From contig NZ_JQJY01000004.1 in the NCBI RefSeq assembly GCF_000745775.1, positions 1-64,000 on the forward strand: DNA of 64,000 nt, read 5' to 3'. Both the position numbers and the translations under genes were made by a program. Numbering within the stretch: position 1 is the stretch's first letter; every line of letters begins with the position of its first letter. Origin of the DNA: Flavobacterium sp. ASV13. GTDB lineage: Bacteria; Bacteroidota; Bacteroidia; Flavobacteriales; Flavobacteriaceae. The notes beneath the pieces are model-generated. The model was not told where the DNA came from. It saw only the letters and a list, made by a program, of their open reading frames with translations, and made no database searches. This document shows positions 34,014 through 41,710 of this stretch, in pieces.

Positions 34014-34382
34014 ATGCTTAAGAAAGTTATTATCTCCCTTGCAATTCTGTTATTTCTTTTTTTCGTTTTTATTGCTTGGGGATTATATCTAACAGAAATT
34101 GAAGATCATTATGGCGATTTGCAAGAAATCTATTTTGAATCTAAAAGTGGCGATTTAATCATAAATAAACAGACTAAAAATTTTGGCATAATTTCGAAAA
34201 GTTGGAAAAGAGCAAACATTATTACAAAGCAACATGATACTTTAGATTTGTATACTTTTATTAATGAAGATAAATATGAAGTTTTTAGAAGTGATGAAAA
34301 TCTTATTTTGAATAAATTAGACTTTGACAAAATAATACGTTTAAAAAGCAAAAAAACAATAGAATCTGTTCTTCATAATTAA
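34014..34382 (+). CDS. Small membrane-anchored hypothetical protein
   Basis: This 122-residue protein has one N-terminal membrane helix (VIISLAILLFLFFVFIAWGLYL) and a short soluble domain of mixed strands containing SKSGDLIINKQTKNFG. It is not recognised. It lies 18 nt after the lipoprotein gene, suggesting co-transcription. Codon use is as AT-rich as other orphan genes here. Without relatives I cannot be sure that it is functional. Confidence 0.6.
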   Translation: MLKKVIISLAILLFLFFVFIAWGLYLTEIEDHYGDLQEIYFESKSGDLIINKQTKNFGIISKSWKRANIITKQHDTLDLYTFINEDKYEVFRSDENLILNKLDFDKIIRLKSKKTIESVLHN

Positions 34383-34504
34383 CATCGAATGTACAATTTT
34401 ATTGGTAATGAATTAATTGTTGAATGTGCCGGAATCGATTTATCATTTTTTGAAATTTGACACAGAACTAAATTTAACTTAATTTCTCATAATTCCACTA
34501 AATC

Positions 34505-34648
34505 TAGCCCTGATAGAAGTGGAAATCATTTTTCTCTAAAACTTATTTTTTCCTGGCTGGGCAGAGCGACCGGAGGAAGCTCCTGAACAGACTTTGGAAA
34601 AAAAAGTTTTTACAGAAAAATATTGAAACGAATAGCAGGATTAGCTTC
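34505..34648 (+). ncRNA. Candidate structured RNA or interspersed repeat (Flavo-1-like)
   Basis: The 338-nt spacer before kdsA (34383-34720) contains a compact element much richer in GC than its surroundings. It begins TAGCCCTGATAGAAGTGG and ends near AGCAGGATTAGCT, whose CCTG/CAGG ends can pair. Inside, ACTTATTTTTTCC (34541-34553) can pair with GGAAAAAAAAGT (34596-34607), enclosing a core GGGCAGAGCGACCGGAGG and AGCTCC. I remember similar AGCCC...GGAAAGC elements at many Flavobacterium loci; they may correspond to the Flavo-1 RNA, but I could not check. Strand is chosen from the orientation of the remembered element. Confidence 0.5.
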
Positions 34649-34692
34649 ATAAAATAATCTTAAATCTTAATCCTAAACTCATAAATCATAAC

Positions 34693-34700
34693 TACCTTTG
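34693..34700 (+). promoter_or_regulatory. kdsA: -7 promoter element of kdsA
   Basis: TACCTTTG followed by C matches TAnnTTTG. Transcription would begin near 34707, downstream of a possible GTG start at 34703, so the ATG at 34721 is chosen as the kdsA start. Confidence 0.65.
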
Positions 34701-34720
34701 CAGTGCAAAAAAATAATTTT

Positions 34721-35539
34721 ATGAACTTACAACATATTCCACAAATTAAGCATACTGACAGCGGAAATTTCTTTTTATTGGCGGGGCCTTGTGCTATCGA
34801 AGGAGAAGAAATGGCGCTGAGAATTGCTGAAAAATTAGTTGGTATTACCGACAATCTTCAGATCCCTTATGTGTTTAAAGGATCTTTTAAAAAAGCAAAC
34901 CGTTCTAGAATTGACAGTTTCTCTGGAATTGGTGACGAAAAAGCTTTGAAAATTTTAAGAAAAGTTTCTGAAACTTTTCACGTTCCAACTGTAACTGATA
35001 TTCACACCAACGAAGATGCTGATATGGCAGCCCAATACGTTGATGTATTGCAAATACCAGCTTTCTTAGTTCGTCAGACTGATCTTGTTGTTGCTGCGGC
35101 AAATACAGGAAAAGTAGTAAACTTGAAAAAAGGACAATTTATGAGTCCGGAAAGCATGAAACATGCTGTTCAAAAAGTATTAGACTGTAATAATGAAAAC
35201 GTAATGGTTACTGATCGTGGTACTATGTTTGGTTACCAGGACATGATTGTTGATTTTAGAGGTATTCCTACTATGCAGCAATATGCTTCTACAGTTTTGG
35301 ATGTAACGCATTCTTTACAACAACCAAATCAAACTGCAGGTGTTACAGGCGGAAGACCTGATATGATTGAAACAGTTGCAAAAGCTGGTATTGCAGTTGG
35401 TGTTGATGGTATTTTTATCGAAACACATTTTGATCCTGCTAATGCAAAAAGCGATGGTGCTAATATGCTTCATTTGGACTATTTTGAAGGTTTGATGACA
35501 AAATTAGTTGCTATTAGAAAAACAGTTAACTCATTCTAA
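34721..35539 (+). CDS. kdsA: 3-deoxy-8-phosphooctulonate synthase
   Basis: KdsA condenses phosphoenolpyruvate with arabinose 5-phosphate to give KDO-8-phosphate for lipopolysaccharide. From the ATG at 34721 the protein has 272 residues. Landmarks are LLAGPCAIEGE, FKGSFKKANRSRIDSFSG, TDIHTNEDA, QIPAFLVRQTDLVVAAA, the NLKKGQFMSPE loop, TDRGTMFGYQDM and DVTHSLQQPNQT. The region after TDRG lacks the first Cys of metal-dependent forms, since the position just before A-G-P is not decisive, so metal class is not called. Its promoter sets the start. Confidence 0.96.
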   Translation: MNLQHIPQIKHTDSGNFFLLAGPCAIEGEEMALRIAEKLVGITDNLQIPYVFKGSFKKANRSRIDSFSGIGDEKALKILRKVSETFHVPTVTDIHTNEDADMAAQYVDVLQIPAFLVRQTDLVVAAANTGKVVNLKKGQFMSPESMKHAVQKVLDCNNENVMVTDRGTMFGYQDMIVDFRGIPTMQQYASTVLDVTHSLQQPNQTAGVTGGRPDMIETVAKAGIAVGVDGIFIETHFDPANAKSDGANMLHLDYFEGLMTKLVAIRKTVNSF

Positions 35540-35559
35540 ATTTATAATACTTAAGTTCT

Positions 35560-36465
35560 TTGAAAACAAAAATTTTATTTTTCCTTCTGGCTTGCGTTTC
35601 ACTAAGCGCTTTTGCTCAGGAAGAAATTCCGGTACAAAAATACGCTGCACACAATAAAGGAAAATTCTTTGTGATGTGGGGTGGTAACAGAGAAAGTTAC
35701 TCTAAATCTGATGTAAATTTCAGAGGTAAAGATTACAACTTTACTGTTGATAACATGCAAGCTCATGATAAACCAAAAGGATGGCATGTAGATTATATCA
35801 ATCCTGCAAATATGACAATTCCTCAAACGAATTTGAGATTAGGTTATTTTTTCAGCGATCATTATAGTGTTACAATTGGTGTTGACCACATGAAATATGT
35901 AATGTCACAAAATCAAATTGCTAACGTGAACGGAAACATCAATTTACCTGCAGATGATCCTGCATCAATTTACAATGGAAATTACAATAACACACCTGTA
36001 GATATGTCTCAGGGAGGAGCTATTGAAGGCGGTTATAACAAAGGTGAAATAAATCCAAACGGTCCTGCTTTTTTAATGTATGAACATACAGATGGTTTAA
36101 ACTACATTAATACTGAGGTGGCGAGATTTGATGATGTTTCAAAATGGTTTGGATTACCAAATATTGATAAAGTTCAGATTAACTTAACCGAAGGTATTGG
36201 TGCTGGAGTTTTATATCCTAAAACCAATACTACAATTTTAGGTAAAGAACGTCACGATGATTTTCACGTTTCTGGTTATGGTGTTTCTGCAAAAGCTGGT
36301 TTAAACATTACCTTTTTTAAACATTTCTATGTTCAGGGAGAGTTAAAAGGCGGTTATATCAATATGCCAGATATTAAAACTACAATGAGCAATGATGATA
36401 AGGCTTCTCAGCACTTTACTTATTTTCAACGAATTATTGCTGTTGGAGGAATTTTCAGAATCTAA
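35560..36465 (+). CDS. Putative outer-membrane beta-barrel protein, TTG start
   Basis: This 301-residue protein begins with a signal peptide, KTKILFFLLACVSLSAFAQ, directly after a TTG codon at 35560; no ATG or GTG is available in frame to make that signal, so TTG is the likely start. The mature part has alternating aromatic strands (FFVMWGGNRESYS, LRLGYFFSDHYSVTIGVDH, VSAKAGLNITFFKHFYVQGEL) and ends in Phe-Arg-Ile, like an outer-membrane barrel. The function is unknown. It starts 20 nt after kdsA, so it may be co-transcribed, and a terminator follows it. Confidence 0.78.
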   Translation: MKTKILFFLLACVSLSAFAQEEIPVQKYAAHNKGKFFVMWGGNRESYSKSDVNFRGKDYNFTVDNMQAHDKPKGWHVDYINPANMTIPQTNLRLGYFFSDHYSVTIGVDHMKYVMSQNQIANVNGNINLPADDPASIYNGNYNNTPVDMSQGGAIEGGYNKGEINPNGPAFLMYEHTDGLNYINTEVARFDDVSKWFGLPNIDKVQINLTEGIGAGVLYPKTNTTILGKERHDDFHVSGYGVSAKAGLNITFFKHFYVQGELKGGYINMPDIKTTMSNDDKASQHFTYFQRIIAVGGIFRI

Positions 36466-36487
36466 AAAGATTACTTTATAAAATAAT

Positions 36488-36525
36488 AAAAGCAGAATTT
36501 CATTCATTTGAAATTCTGCTTTTTT
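36488..36525 (+). terminator. Terminator after the barrel-protein gene
   Basis: A 15-bp perfect stem (36488-36502 with 36509-36523, left arm AAAAGCAGAATTTCA) with a 6-nt loop ends in a T run to 36525. Confidence 0.82.
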
Positions 36526-36590
36526 GTTTGTGTTAATTCCGAATGAAAACTGAAGAATAAATTATACTTTTAAATTTTTAAAATTTGAAT

Positions 36591-37268
36591 ATGAAAAAAT
36601 CAAAATACCTCTTTCTGATAATTACCTTTTTACTGAGTTTTGGTTGCGCGTTATTTGTCGCGATGAAAGTTTTTCCGAACAATCCATTTTCAGGAAACAA
36701 AGCTCAAAATACAGTTTCAGACAAAATTCAGGATGGAGATATTATTTTTCAAACTTCAGAATCTCCACAATGCGAAGCAGTCCGAATTGCCACAAATTCT
36801 AAATTTTCCCATTGTGGCATTATCTACAAAATAAACGGAAATCTATTTGTTTTTGAAGCCGTTCAGCCTGTAAAATTAACTCGTTTGGAAGATTGGATCC
36901 AGCACGGGAAAGACAATAAATATCTCGTAAAAAGACTAAAAAATGCAGAAAAAGTTTTAACTCCTTCAACTTTGCAAAAAATGAAAGATTACAGTCAGCA
37001 ATTTAACGGAAAAGAATATGACGCTTATTTTGAATGGACGGATACTAGAATTTATTGTTCTGAATTAATCTGGAAAATATACAAAAACGCCGCCAGCATT
37101 GAATTATCAAAACTCAAACAGCTGAAAGATTTTAATTTAACTGATGAAAAAGTTCAGAAAATATTAAAGGAAAGATATGGAAATGAAATTCCACTGGAAG
37201 AAAAAGTAGTTGCGCCTTCTGACCTTGCAGATTCTGATTTATTGAAAACAATTATCGACACTTATTAA
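36591..37268 (+). CDS. YiiX/YebB-like NlpC/P60-fold cysteine hydrolase
   Basis: From the ATG at 36591 the protein has 225 residues; a TTG two codons earlier is possible but unnecessary. An N-terminal membrane segment or signal (YLFLIITFLLSFGCALFVAM) is followed by a permuted papain-like domain: DGDIIFQ, SKFSHCGIIYK with a conserved His, and the catalytic Cys in RIYCSELIWKIYKN. YiiX-type proteins act on lipids or cell-wall amides; the substrate is unknown. It should face the periplasm. A shared terminator separates it from the convergent M28 peptidase. Confidence 0.87.
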   Translation: MKKSKYLFLIITFLLSFGCALFVAMKVFPNNPFSGNKAQNTVSDKIQDGDIIFQTSESPQCEAVRIATNSKFSHCGIIYKINGNLFVFEAVQPVKLTRLEDWIQHGKDNKYLVKRLKNAEKVLTPSTLQKMKDYSQQFNGKEYDAYFEWTDTRIYCSELIWKIYKNAASIELSKLKQLKDFNLTDEKVQKILKERYGNEIPLEEKVVAPSDLADSDLLKTIIDTY

Positions 37269-37283
37269 ACTTATGTAGATCTT

Positions 37284-37327
37284 AAAACAAAAAAGCTATG
37301 AGCAAAACTCATAGCTTTTTTGTTTTT
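37284..37327. terminator. Bidirectional terminator between convergent genes
   Basis: A 19-bp stem (37284-37302 with 37308-37326) carries the core AAAGCTATGAG / CTCATAGCTTT, with A/T tracts on both sides. It serves the YiiX-like gene (plus) and the M28 peptidase gene (minus). Confidence 0.85.
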
Positions 37328-37342
37328 TAGAATTATCAAAAA

Positions 37343-38734
37343 TTAATTTGAAGCAGGAAGAACGATTCCGTTTTGATCTACTAGATAGATTAATGAAGTC
37401 ATAGTTGCCGCACCAAGTTCTAATTCTCTTTTATTGATTGCGTCAAATTTATCGTTTGCTGCGTGGTGATAATCAAAATAACGTTGTGAATCTGGCTGTA
37501 AACCAGCTTTTACAATTGTTTTTGAAGTTAAATGCTCAATATCTGATCCTGCGTGTCCTTTTACAAAACTGTGAATTAAATAAGGTTCAAAAAGGTTTTT
37601 GTATTCCTGTAATTTTTTGAAGTTAGCATCGTCAGCTTCGATTGAAAATCCTCTTGGTGTAAATCCGCCTGAATCACTTTCTAAAGCAAAAATATGATTC
37701 TCGTTCTTTTGTTTTGCAACTTCTTCATATTTTGCTCCACCTTTTCCACCGTTTTCTTCATTCATAAACAATACAACACGAATCGTATTTTTAGGTTTGT
37801 AGTTTAAGTTTTTCAAGATACGAACTACTTCCATACTTTGTACCACTCCTGCTCCATCGTCGTGAGAACCATCGGCTAAATCCCAAGAATCTAAGTGCCC
37901 TCCAACAACAAGAATGTTCTCTGGAGTTACTGTTCCTTTTAATTCTCCAATTACATTATAAGATAATACATCTGGCAAAGTCTCGCAAGATTGTTTGAAA
38001 TATAATTTAATCCCCGGATTGGCTTTCAAAGTTTTACTTAATAATTCAGCTCCGTTTGTACTAATTGCCGCTGCCGGAATATATTGTTCTTTTGGCAAAT
38101 CACCATAGCTTTGAGCCCCTGCATGTGGAAAATCATCTAAACGTAAGTTTAAAGAACGTACAATCGCTCCAACTGCACCAAGTTTAGCAGCTTCTTTTGC
38201 TCCACTTCTTCTTTGATCTCCCGCTTCAGAATAAGAATTAAAAGTTCCGATATTTTCAGGATTCATTGGTCTGTTAAAAAATACAATTTTGCCTTTTACT
38301 TTATCACCAAGTCCTTTTAATTCATCCAAACTTTGTACTTCGATTACCTCTGCTGTAATTCCGGTTTTTGGAGTTGCAACAGAACCTCCCAATGCACAGA
38401 TTGGCACAGCAGTTTTTACTTTTCCGTCTACGATAAAAGCAGTTTCTTTTTCGCCACGAACCCAGTGAGGGACCATAACTTCTTGTAAATAAACTTTATC
38501 AAGACCAAGACTTTCTAATTGTCTTTTTGTGTATTCTACACCTTCCGCAGCACCTTTTGATCCAGATAAACGGCTTCCGATATCATTTGATAAATATTCT
38601 AACCAAGAATAACATTTAGCTTCGGTTAAAGCTTTTTTGTAAAATAATTTAATGTTTTTTTCATCATTCGATTGTGCAAACGATGCGGTCAATCCATTTA
38701 AAACTAAAGCAGTTAAAAGAATGGTTTTTTTCAT
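37343..38734 (-). CDS. Exported M28-family metallopeptidase
   Basis: From the ATG at 38734 the protein has 463 residues with signal peptide MKKTILLTALVLNGLTASFAQ; 13 extra residues upstream would bury the signal. A PA-type insert (about 110-220) precedes the M28 zinc domain, where ligands are visible in VVGGHLDSWDLADGSHDDGAG, FMNEENGGKGG (Glu), ALESDSGGF and the late DYHHAANDKFD. It should be an aminopeptidase or dipeptidase acting outside the cytoplasm. The domain order is like glutamate carboxypeptidase-type enzymes. It is monocistronic. Confidence 0.93.
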   Translation of the reverse strand: MKKTILLTALVLNGLTASFAQSNDEKNIKLFYKKALTEAKCYSWLEYLSNDIGSRLSGSKGAAEGVEYTKRQLESLGLDKVYLQEVMVPHWVRGEKETAFIVDGKVKTAVPICALGGSVATPKTGITAEVIEVQSLDELKGLGDKVKGKIVFFNRPMNPENIGTFNSYSEAGDQRRSGAKEAAKLGAVGAIVRSLNLRLDDFPHAGAQSYGDLPKEQYIPAAAISTNGAELLSKTLKANPGIKLYFKQSCETLPDVLSYNVIGELKGTVTPENILVVGGHLDSWDLADGSHDDGAGVVQSMEVVRILKNLNYKPKNTIRVVLFMNEENGGKGGAKYEEVAKQKNENHIFALESDSGGFTPRGFSIEADDANFKKLQEYKNLFEPYLIHSFVKGHAGSDIEHLTSKTIVKAGLQPDSQRYFDYHHAANDKFDAINKRELELGAATMTSLIYLVDQNGIVLPASN

Positions 38735-38813
38735 GTTTTTTATAGCATTTTGGGTTGTTTTACAAAGGAACAAAAATCTTTAGAACTGTCAGAGTTTTTT
38801 TGCAGACTTTTGT

Positions 38814-38863
38814 CAAAAAAAAAACTCTGATTGCAATTATCTTTCGATTTGCAAATCAGAGCT
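38814..38863 (-). terminator. Terminator after the GH43-type gene
   Basis: On the minus strand CTCTGATTTGCAA pairs with TTGCAATCAGAG (one bulged base) and is followed by a run of nine T. It begins about 22 nt after the stop at 38886. Confidence 0.7.
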
Positions 38864-38885
38864 TTTATATTGTACTAAATAAAAT

Positions 38886-40811
38886 TTATTTTACTTCAAT
38901 AAGTTTATTTCTTGTACCAATTCCATTTTCATTAAAAGGCTCAATCGTGAAATAATATTTTGTGCCTTTATCAAGACCTCTAAAATCATACGAGTTCTCT
39001 CCGTAAACCATAATACTGTTGTACAGTTTATCAGGAGTTATACCATAAAAAATATTATAGCCAATTGCATCTGACTGCTTTTTCCATGATATCATAGCGT
39101 TGCGAGAATCAGTTTTGTTTCTGTCAACTTTAAATCCGGAAACTGCTTTTGGTTTTTCTGACAAACCATTTCCAAAAACTCTAAAATCAGAAATCGCAAA
39201 TAAACCAGATGCATTATGAATATTTTCCATTTTGATATAACGCGCTTTTATCGATTTTGAAAGCTCTACATAATCATGCGGCACATCTTTATCATTTTTG
39301 GATTTATCTACAACCAAAGTCCAGTTTATGGCATCATCAGACATGAATATTTTATATTGATAATAAATATCCATTGCCTTATTGTACTGTGTTGCTTTAT
39401 GATCTGCGTAATTAATTTGCAAGGCATTTATTTCCATTTTTCTGCCTAAATCCATTTGAAGCCATTCTCCCGTATTACTTGTTTTAGCCGACCAATATGT
39501 TTGAATGTTTTCGTCTGTTAAATTTTCAGGTCCGTAACAGAACTTTTCATATACTTTTTTACCACCGTTATCCATTCTGTGCGTTTCTACTTCCATACAT
39601 TCTTCAGAAGAAGAAACGGTTACAGGCTTTTTGTATGAAAGCAACATCCAACCAGATGAAGCGCCTTTTGTCTGATCACGCTGACTTGTTGGAAGCACAA
39701 TCGGGAAATCTCCATAAGCTGTAATAGAATACATTACGTCATCTTTATCAAATCCGGCAGGAAACATATCAATGCGACGCTCAAAACGGTCTTTAATTGA
39801 AATTTTACACGTTCCTGTATTCCAATAATTTCCGTAATTGTCTGCGAATGTATTTCCGTGACCGGCACCAATTACAAATCCGCCTGGTTTATATGACATC
39901 GGATTGTGTTTTTGATACGTAAAAGGCCCTAACGGATTATCACCTACGTGAACGCCATTTGCATAACCTTTAAATTCAGTCGCTGGTGCTCCGTATTGCA
40001 TATAATATTTTCCGTTGTGTTTGGTCATCCAAGCACCTTCAATAAAATTTCCCCAAGGTGCTGGCTCCATGTCATTATTTGGACCAAAACGCTCCCATCC
40101 ATGAGCTGAAGGATCTAGAATTGCAACTTCTTTAATTTGCCCATACGGACGCTGAATATCTTCTACTTCAGTTGCTTTGTATAACTGTGCATAATCAGCC
40201 TGATTTCCTTTTGGAAGCCAAGTATTATAATCTACTTCTGTTCCTACAAGAGGTAGTTTTCCGCTTGAACCGTAGTACATATATACTTTTTTATCATCGT
40301 CTTGAAAAATCGCAGGATCCCAAGTTGGTAGCATTGCTTTGTTTACGTGACGTGTCCATTTACCAGATTTTGGATTTGCTGTTTTCCAGATTGGGTGATC
40401 TCTTTTCCAAGTTGAACCTACGTAGAATAATGTATCATTTACAACCCAGGCCGCTGGCGCACATTGATCATCATCGCCAGGCTGTCTCTGAAAACTTCCG
40501 TAAACAAAATTCCAGTCTGACATATCTTTACTCCAAAAGAATCCTGCCTGATTCGTTGCAAATAAATAATATTCTCCTTTGTATGTAATAATAACAGGAT
40601 CAGCACTTGAACGGCGTGAATACGGAATTCCGTTATGATTATAAGTCGTATAATTGTAGCCAATATTAATCGGGTTACAATAAGTCGTTGCAGGTTTATT
40701 AGGGTCAAACCATTCTGTTTTGCCAGTTGCATTTTGAGCCAAAATACTGTTATTGAAAACGATCAAAAACAATAAAATTGGCAATCTCAGTTGTTTATAT
40801 ATTTTTTTCAT
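38886..40811 (-). CDS. GH43-type glycoside hydrolase with discoidin and Fn3 domains
   Basis: This 641-residue exported enzyme has a signal peptide ending SILAQ (residue 26). A five-bladed propeller of GH43 type spans about 60-390, with likely catalytic acids D71 in SSADPVIIT, D165 in TWDPAIF and E258 in FIEGAWMTKHNG. A discoidin-like F5/8 type C domain (about 410-550, GEWLQMDLGRKMEINALQIN) and a fibronectin type III domain (about 555-641) follow. GH43 enzymes are mostly arabinosidases or xylosidases; the specificity cannot be read. It lies next to the PUL on the same strand but after a terminator, separated by a broken phosphodiesterase gene. Confidence 0.88.
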   Translation of the reverse strand: MKKIYKQLRLPILLFLIVFNNSILAQNATGKTEWFDPNKPATTYCNPINIGYNYTTYNHNGIPYSRRSSADPVIITYKGEYYLFATNQAGFFWSKDMSDWNFVYGSFQRQPGDDDQCAPAAWVVNDTLFYVGSTWKRDHPIWKTANPKSGKWTRHVNKAMLPTWDPAIFQDDDKKVYMYYGSSGKLPLVGTEVDYNTWLPKGNQADYAQLYKATEVEDIQRPYGQIKEVAILDPSAHGWERFGPNNDMEPAPWGNFIEGAWMTKHNGKYYMQYGAPATEFKGYANGVHVGDNPLGPFTYQKHNPMSYKPGGFVIGAGHGNTFADNYGNYWNTGTCKISIKDRFERRIDMFPAGFDKDDVMYSITAYGDFPIVLPTSQRDQTKGASSGWMLLSYKKPVTVSSSEECMEVETHRMDNGGKKVYEKFCYGPENLTDENIQTYWSAKTSNTGEWLQMDLGRKMEINALQINYADHKATQYNKAMDIYYQYKIFMSDDAINWTLVVDKSKNDKDVPHDYVELSKSIKARYIKMENIHNASGLFAISDFRVFGNGLSEKPKAVSGFKVDRNKTDSRNAMISWKKQSDAIGYNIFYGITPDKLYNSIMVYGENSYDFRGLDKGTKYYFTIEPFNENGIGTRNKLIEVK

Positions 40812-40843
40812 GATTTGATTTGTTTTTATAAAGGCTAAAAAGA

Positions 40844-41629
40844 TTATTTTTTCGCGTTTACTCTTTCCTTTAAAAGTTCAGGTTCATTCGTCGTGATATA
40901 ATTGAATTTTTGATTGATAATCCAATCCATATCAGCAGCTTCATTTACAGTCCAGGCGTTCAAAATAATTTTGTTTTCTTTGGCTTCCTGTATCCATTCT
41001 GGATGTTTTTTAAATACCGAATAGTGATAATCAACACCATTGATATTGTCCGCTTTAACTTCTTTCGGAGATTTATTTCCTTCTAAATATTGAAGAGAAG
41101 TTTTAGAATCTATAGCTCTAATTTATTTTAGAATATCGTAATCAAAACTTATGTAGCATGTTTTTTTATTCGCTTTAAGTTTTTTGATTGTTTCTACTGT
41201 TTTTATAGCCGTTTCTTTTCCGCGCTCTTTGCTAATTTCTGAAGGTTTTATTTCGCAAACCAACAGCGTGTGTTTGTTGTTTTTTATTCCTTCTGAAATA
41301 TACTCGTAAAGTGTTGGCAACTTTTCACCATTCGATAAATTAAACTTAATTAAATCAGCGTAATTGGTTTGTTCGATCAGTAATTTATTAAAATGAGCAT
41401 CATGATTAATCACAAGAGAATCATCGGCAGTGCGCCAAACATCAAATTCTGATCCCGGCAATTTTAAATCAATTGCATGTCTTAAAGAAGCAATCGAATT
41501 TTCCGGAAGATTATTTTTTTTCCATGCACCTCTATGCGCTACAATTGCATTCTTCTGTGCATAACAAGAAGAAAACGCGAATAATAAACTTAAAAAAAAG
41601 AAAGCATGGTTTTTTTTGAAAACATTCAT
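40844..41629 (-). pseudogene. Glycerophosphodiester phosphodiesterase, interrupted by in-frame stop
   Basis: The frame from the ATG at 41629 encodes a signal (FAFSSCYAQ) and the GDPD core: AHRGAW, PENS, a SEFDVWRTADD acidic pair and INHDAHF. It reaches a TAA at 41123-41125 after SFDYDILK. Reading on in the same frame gives 92 more good codons (IRAIDSKTSLQYLEGNK, then LNAWTVNEAADMDWII and YITTNEPELL) to a TAA at 40844, which is the missing C-terminal part of the TIM barrel. A one-base change (AAA or GAA to TAA) explains it. The 168-residue product would lack the final barrel strands. Sequencing error is the main alternative. Confidence 0.88.
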
Positions 41630-41663
41630 AACATTTAAAGATTAAAAAGATTCCGTCTTTTAG

Positions 41664-41692
41664 AAAAAAAGCCCTCCAAATGAAGGGCTTTT
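41664..41692 (-). terminator. Terminator at the end of the PUL operon
   Basis: AAAAGCCCT (41667-41675) pairs with AGGGCTTTT (41684-41692). On the minus strand a run of seven T follows. It starts 19 nt after the GH3 stop and marks the end of the SusC-to-GH3 transcript. Confidence 0.85.
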
Positions 41693-41710
41693 AACTAACC
41701 AATAAACCAA

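Noticed and set aside
34703..34720. GTG start for kdsA
   Set aside because: It lies only a few bases past the -7 element, upstream of the predicted transcription start.
38886..40811. GH43-type gene as a member of the PUL operon
   Set aside because: It lies after the PUL terminator and after the broken phosphodiesterase gene, so co-transcription is not supported, although functional linkage remains possible.
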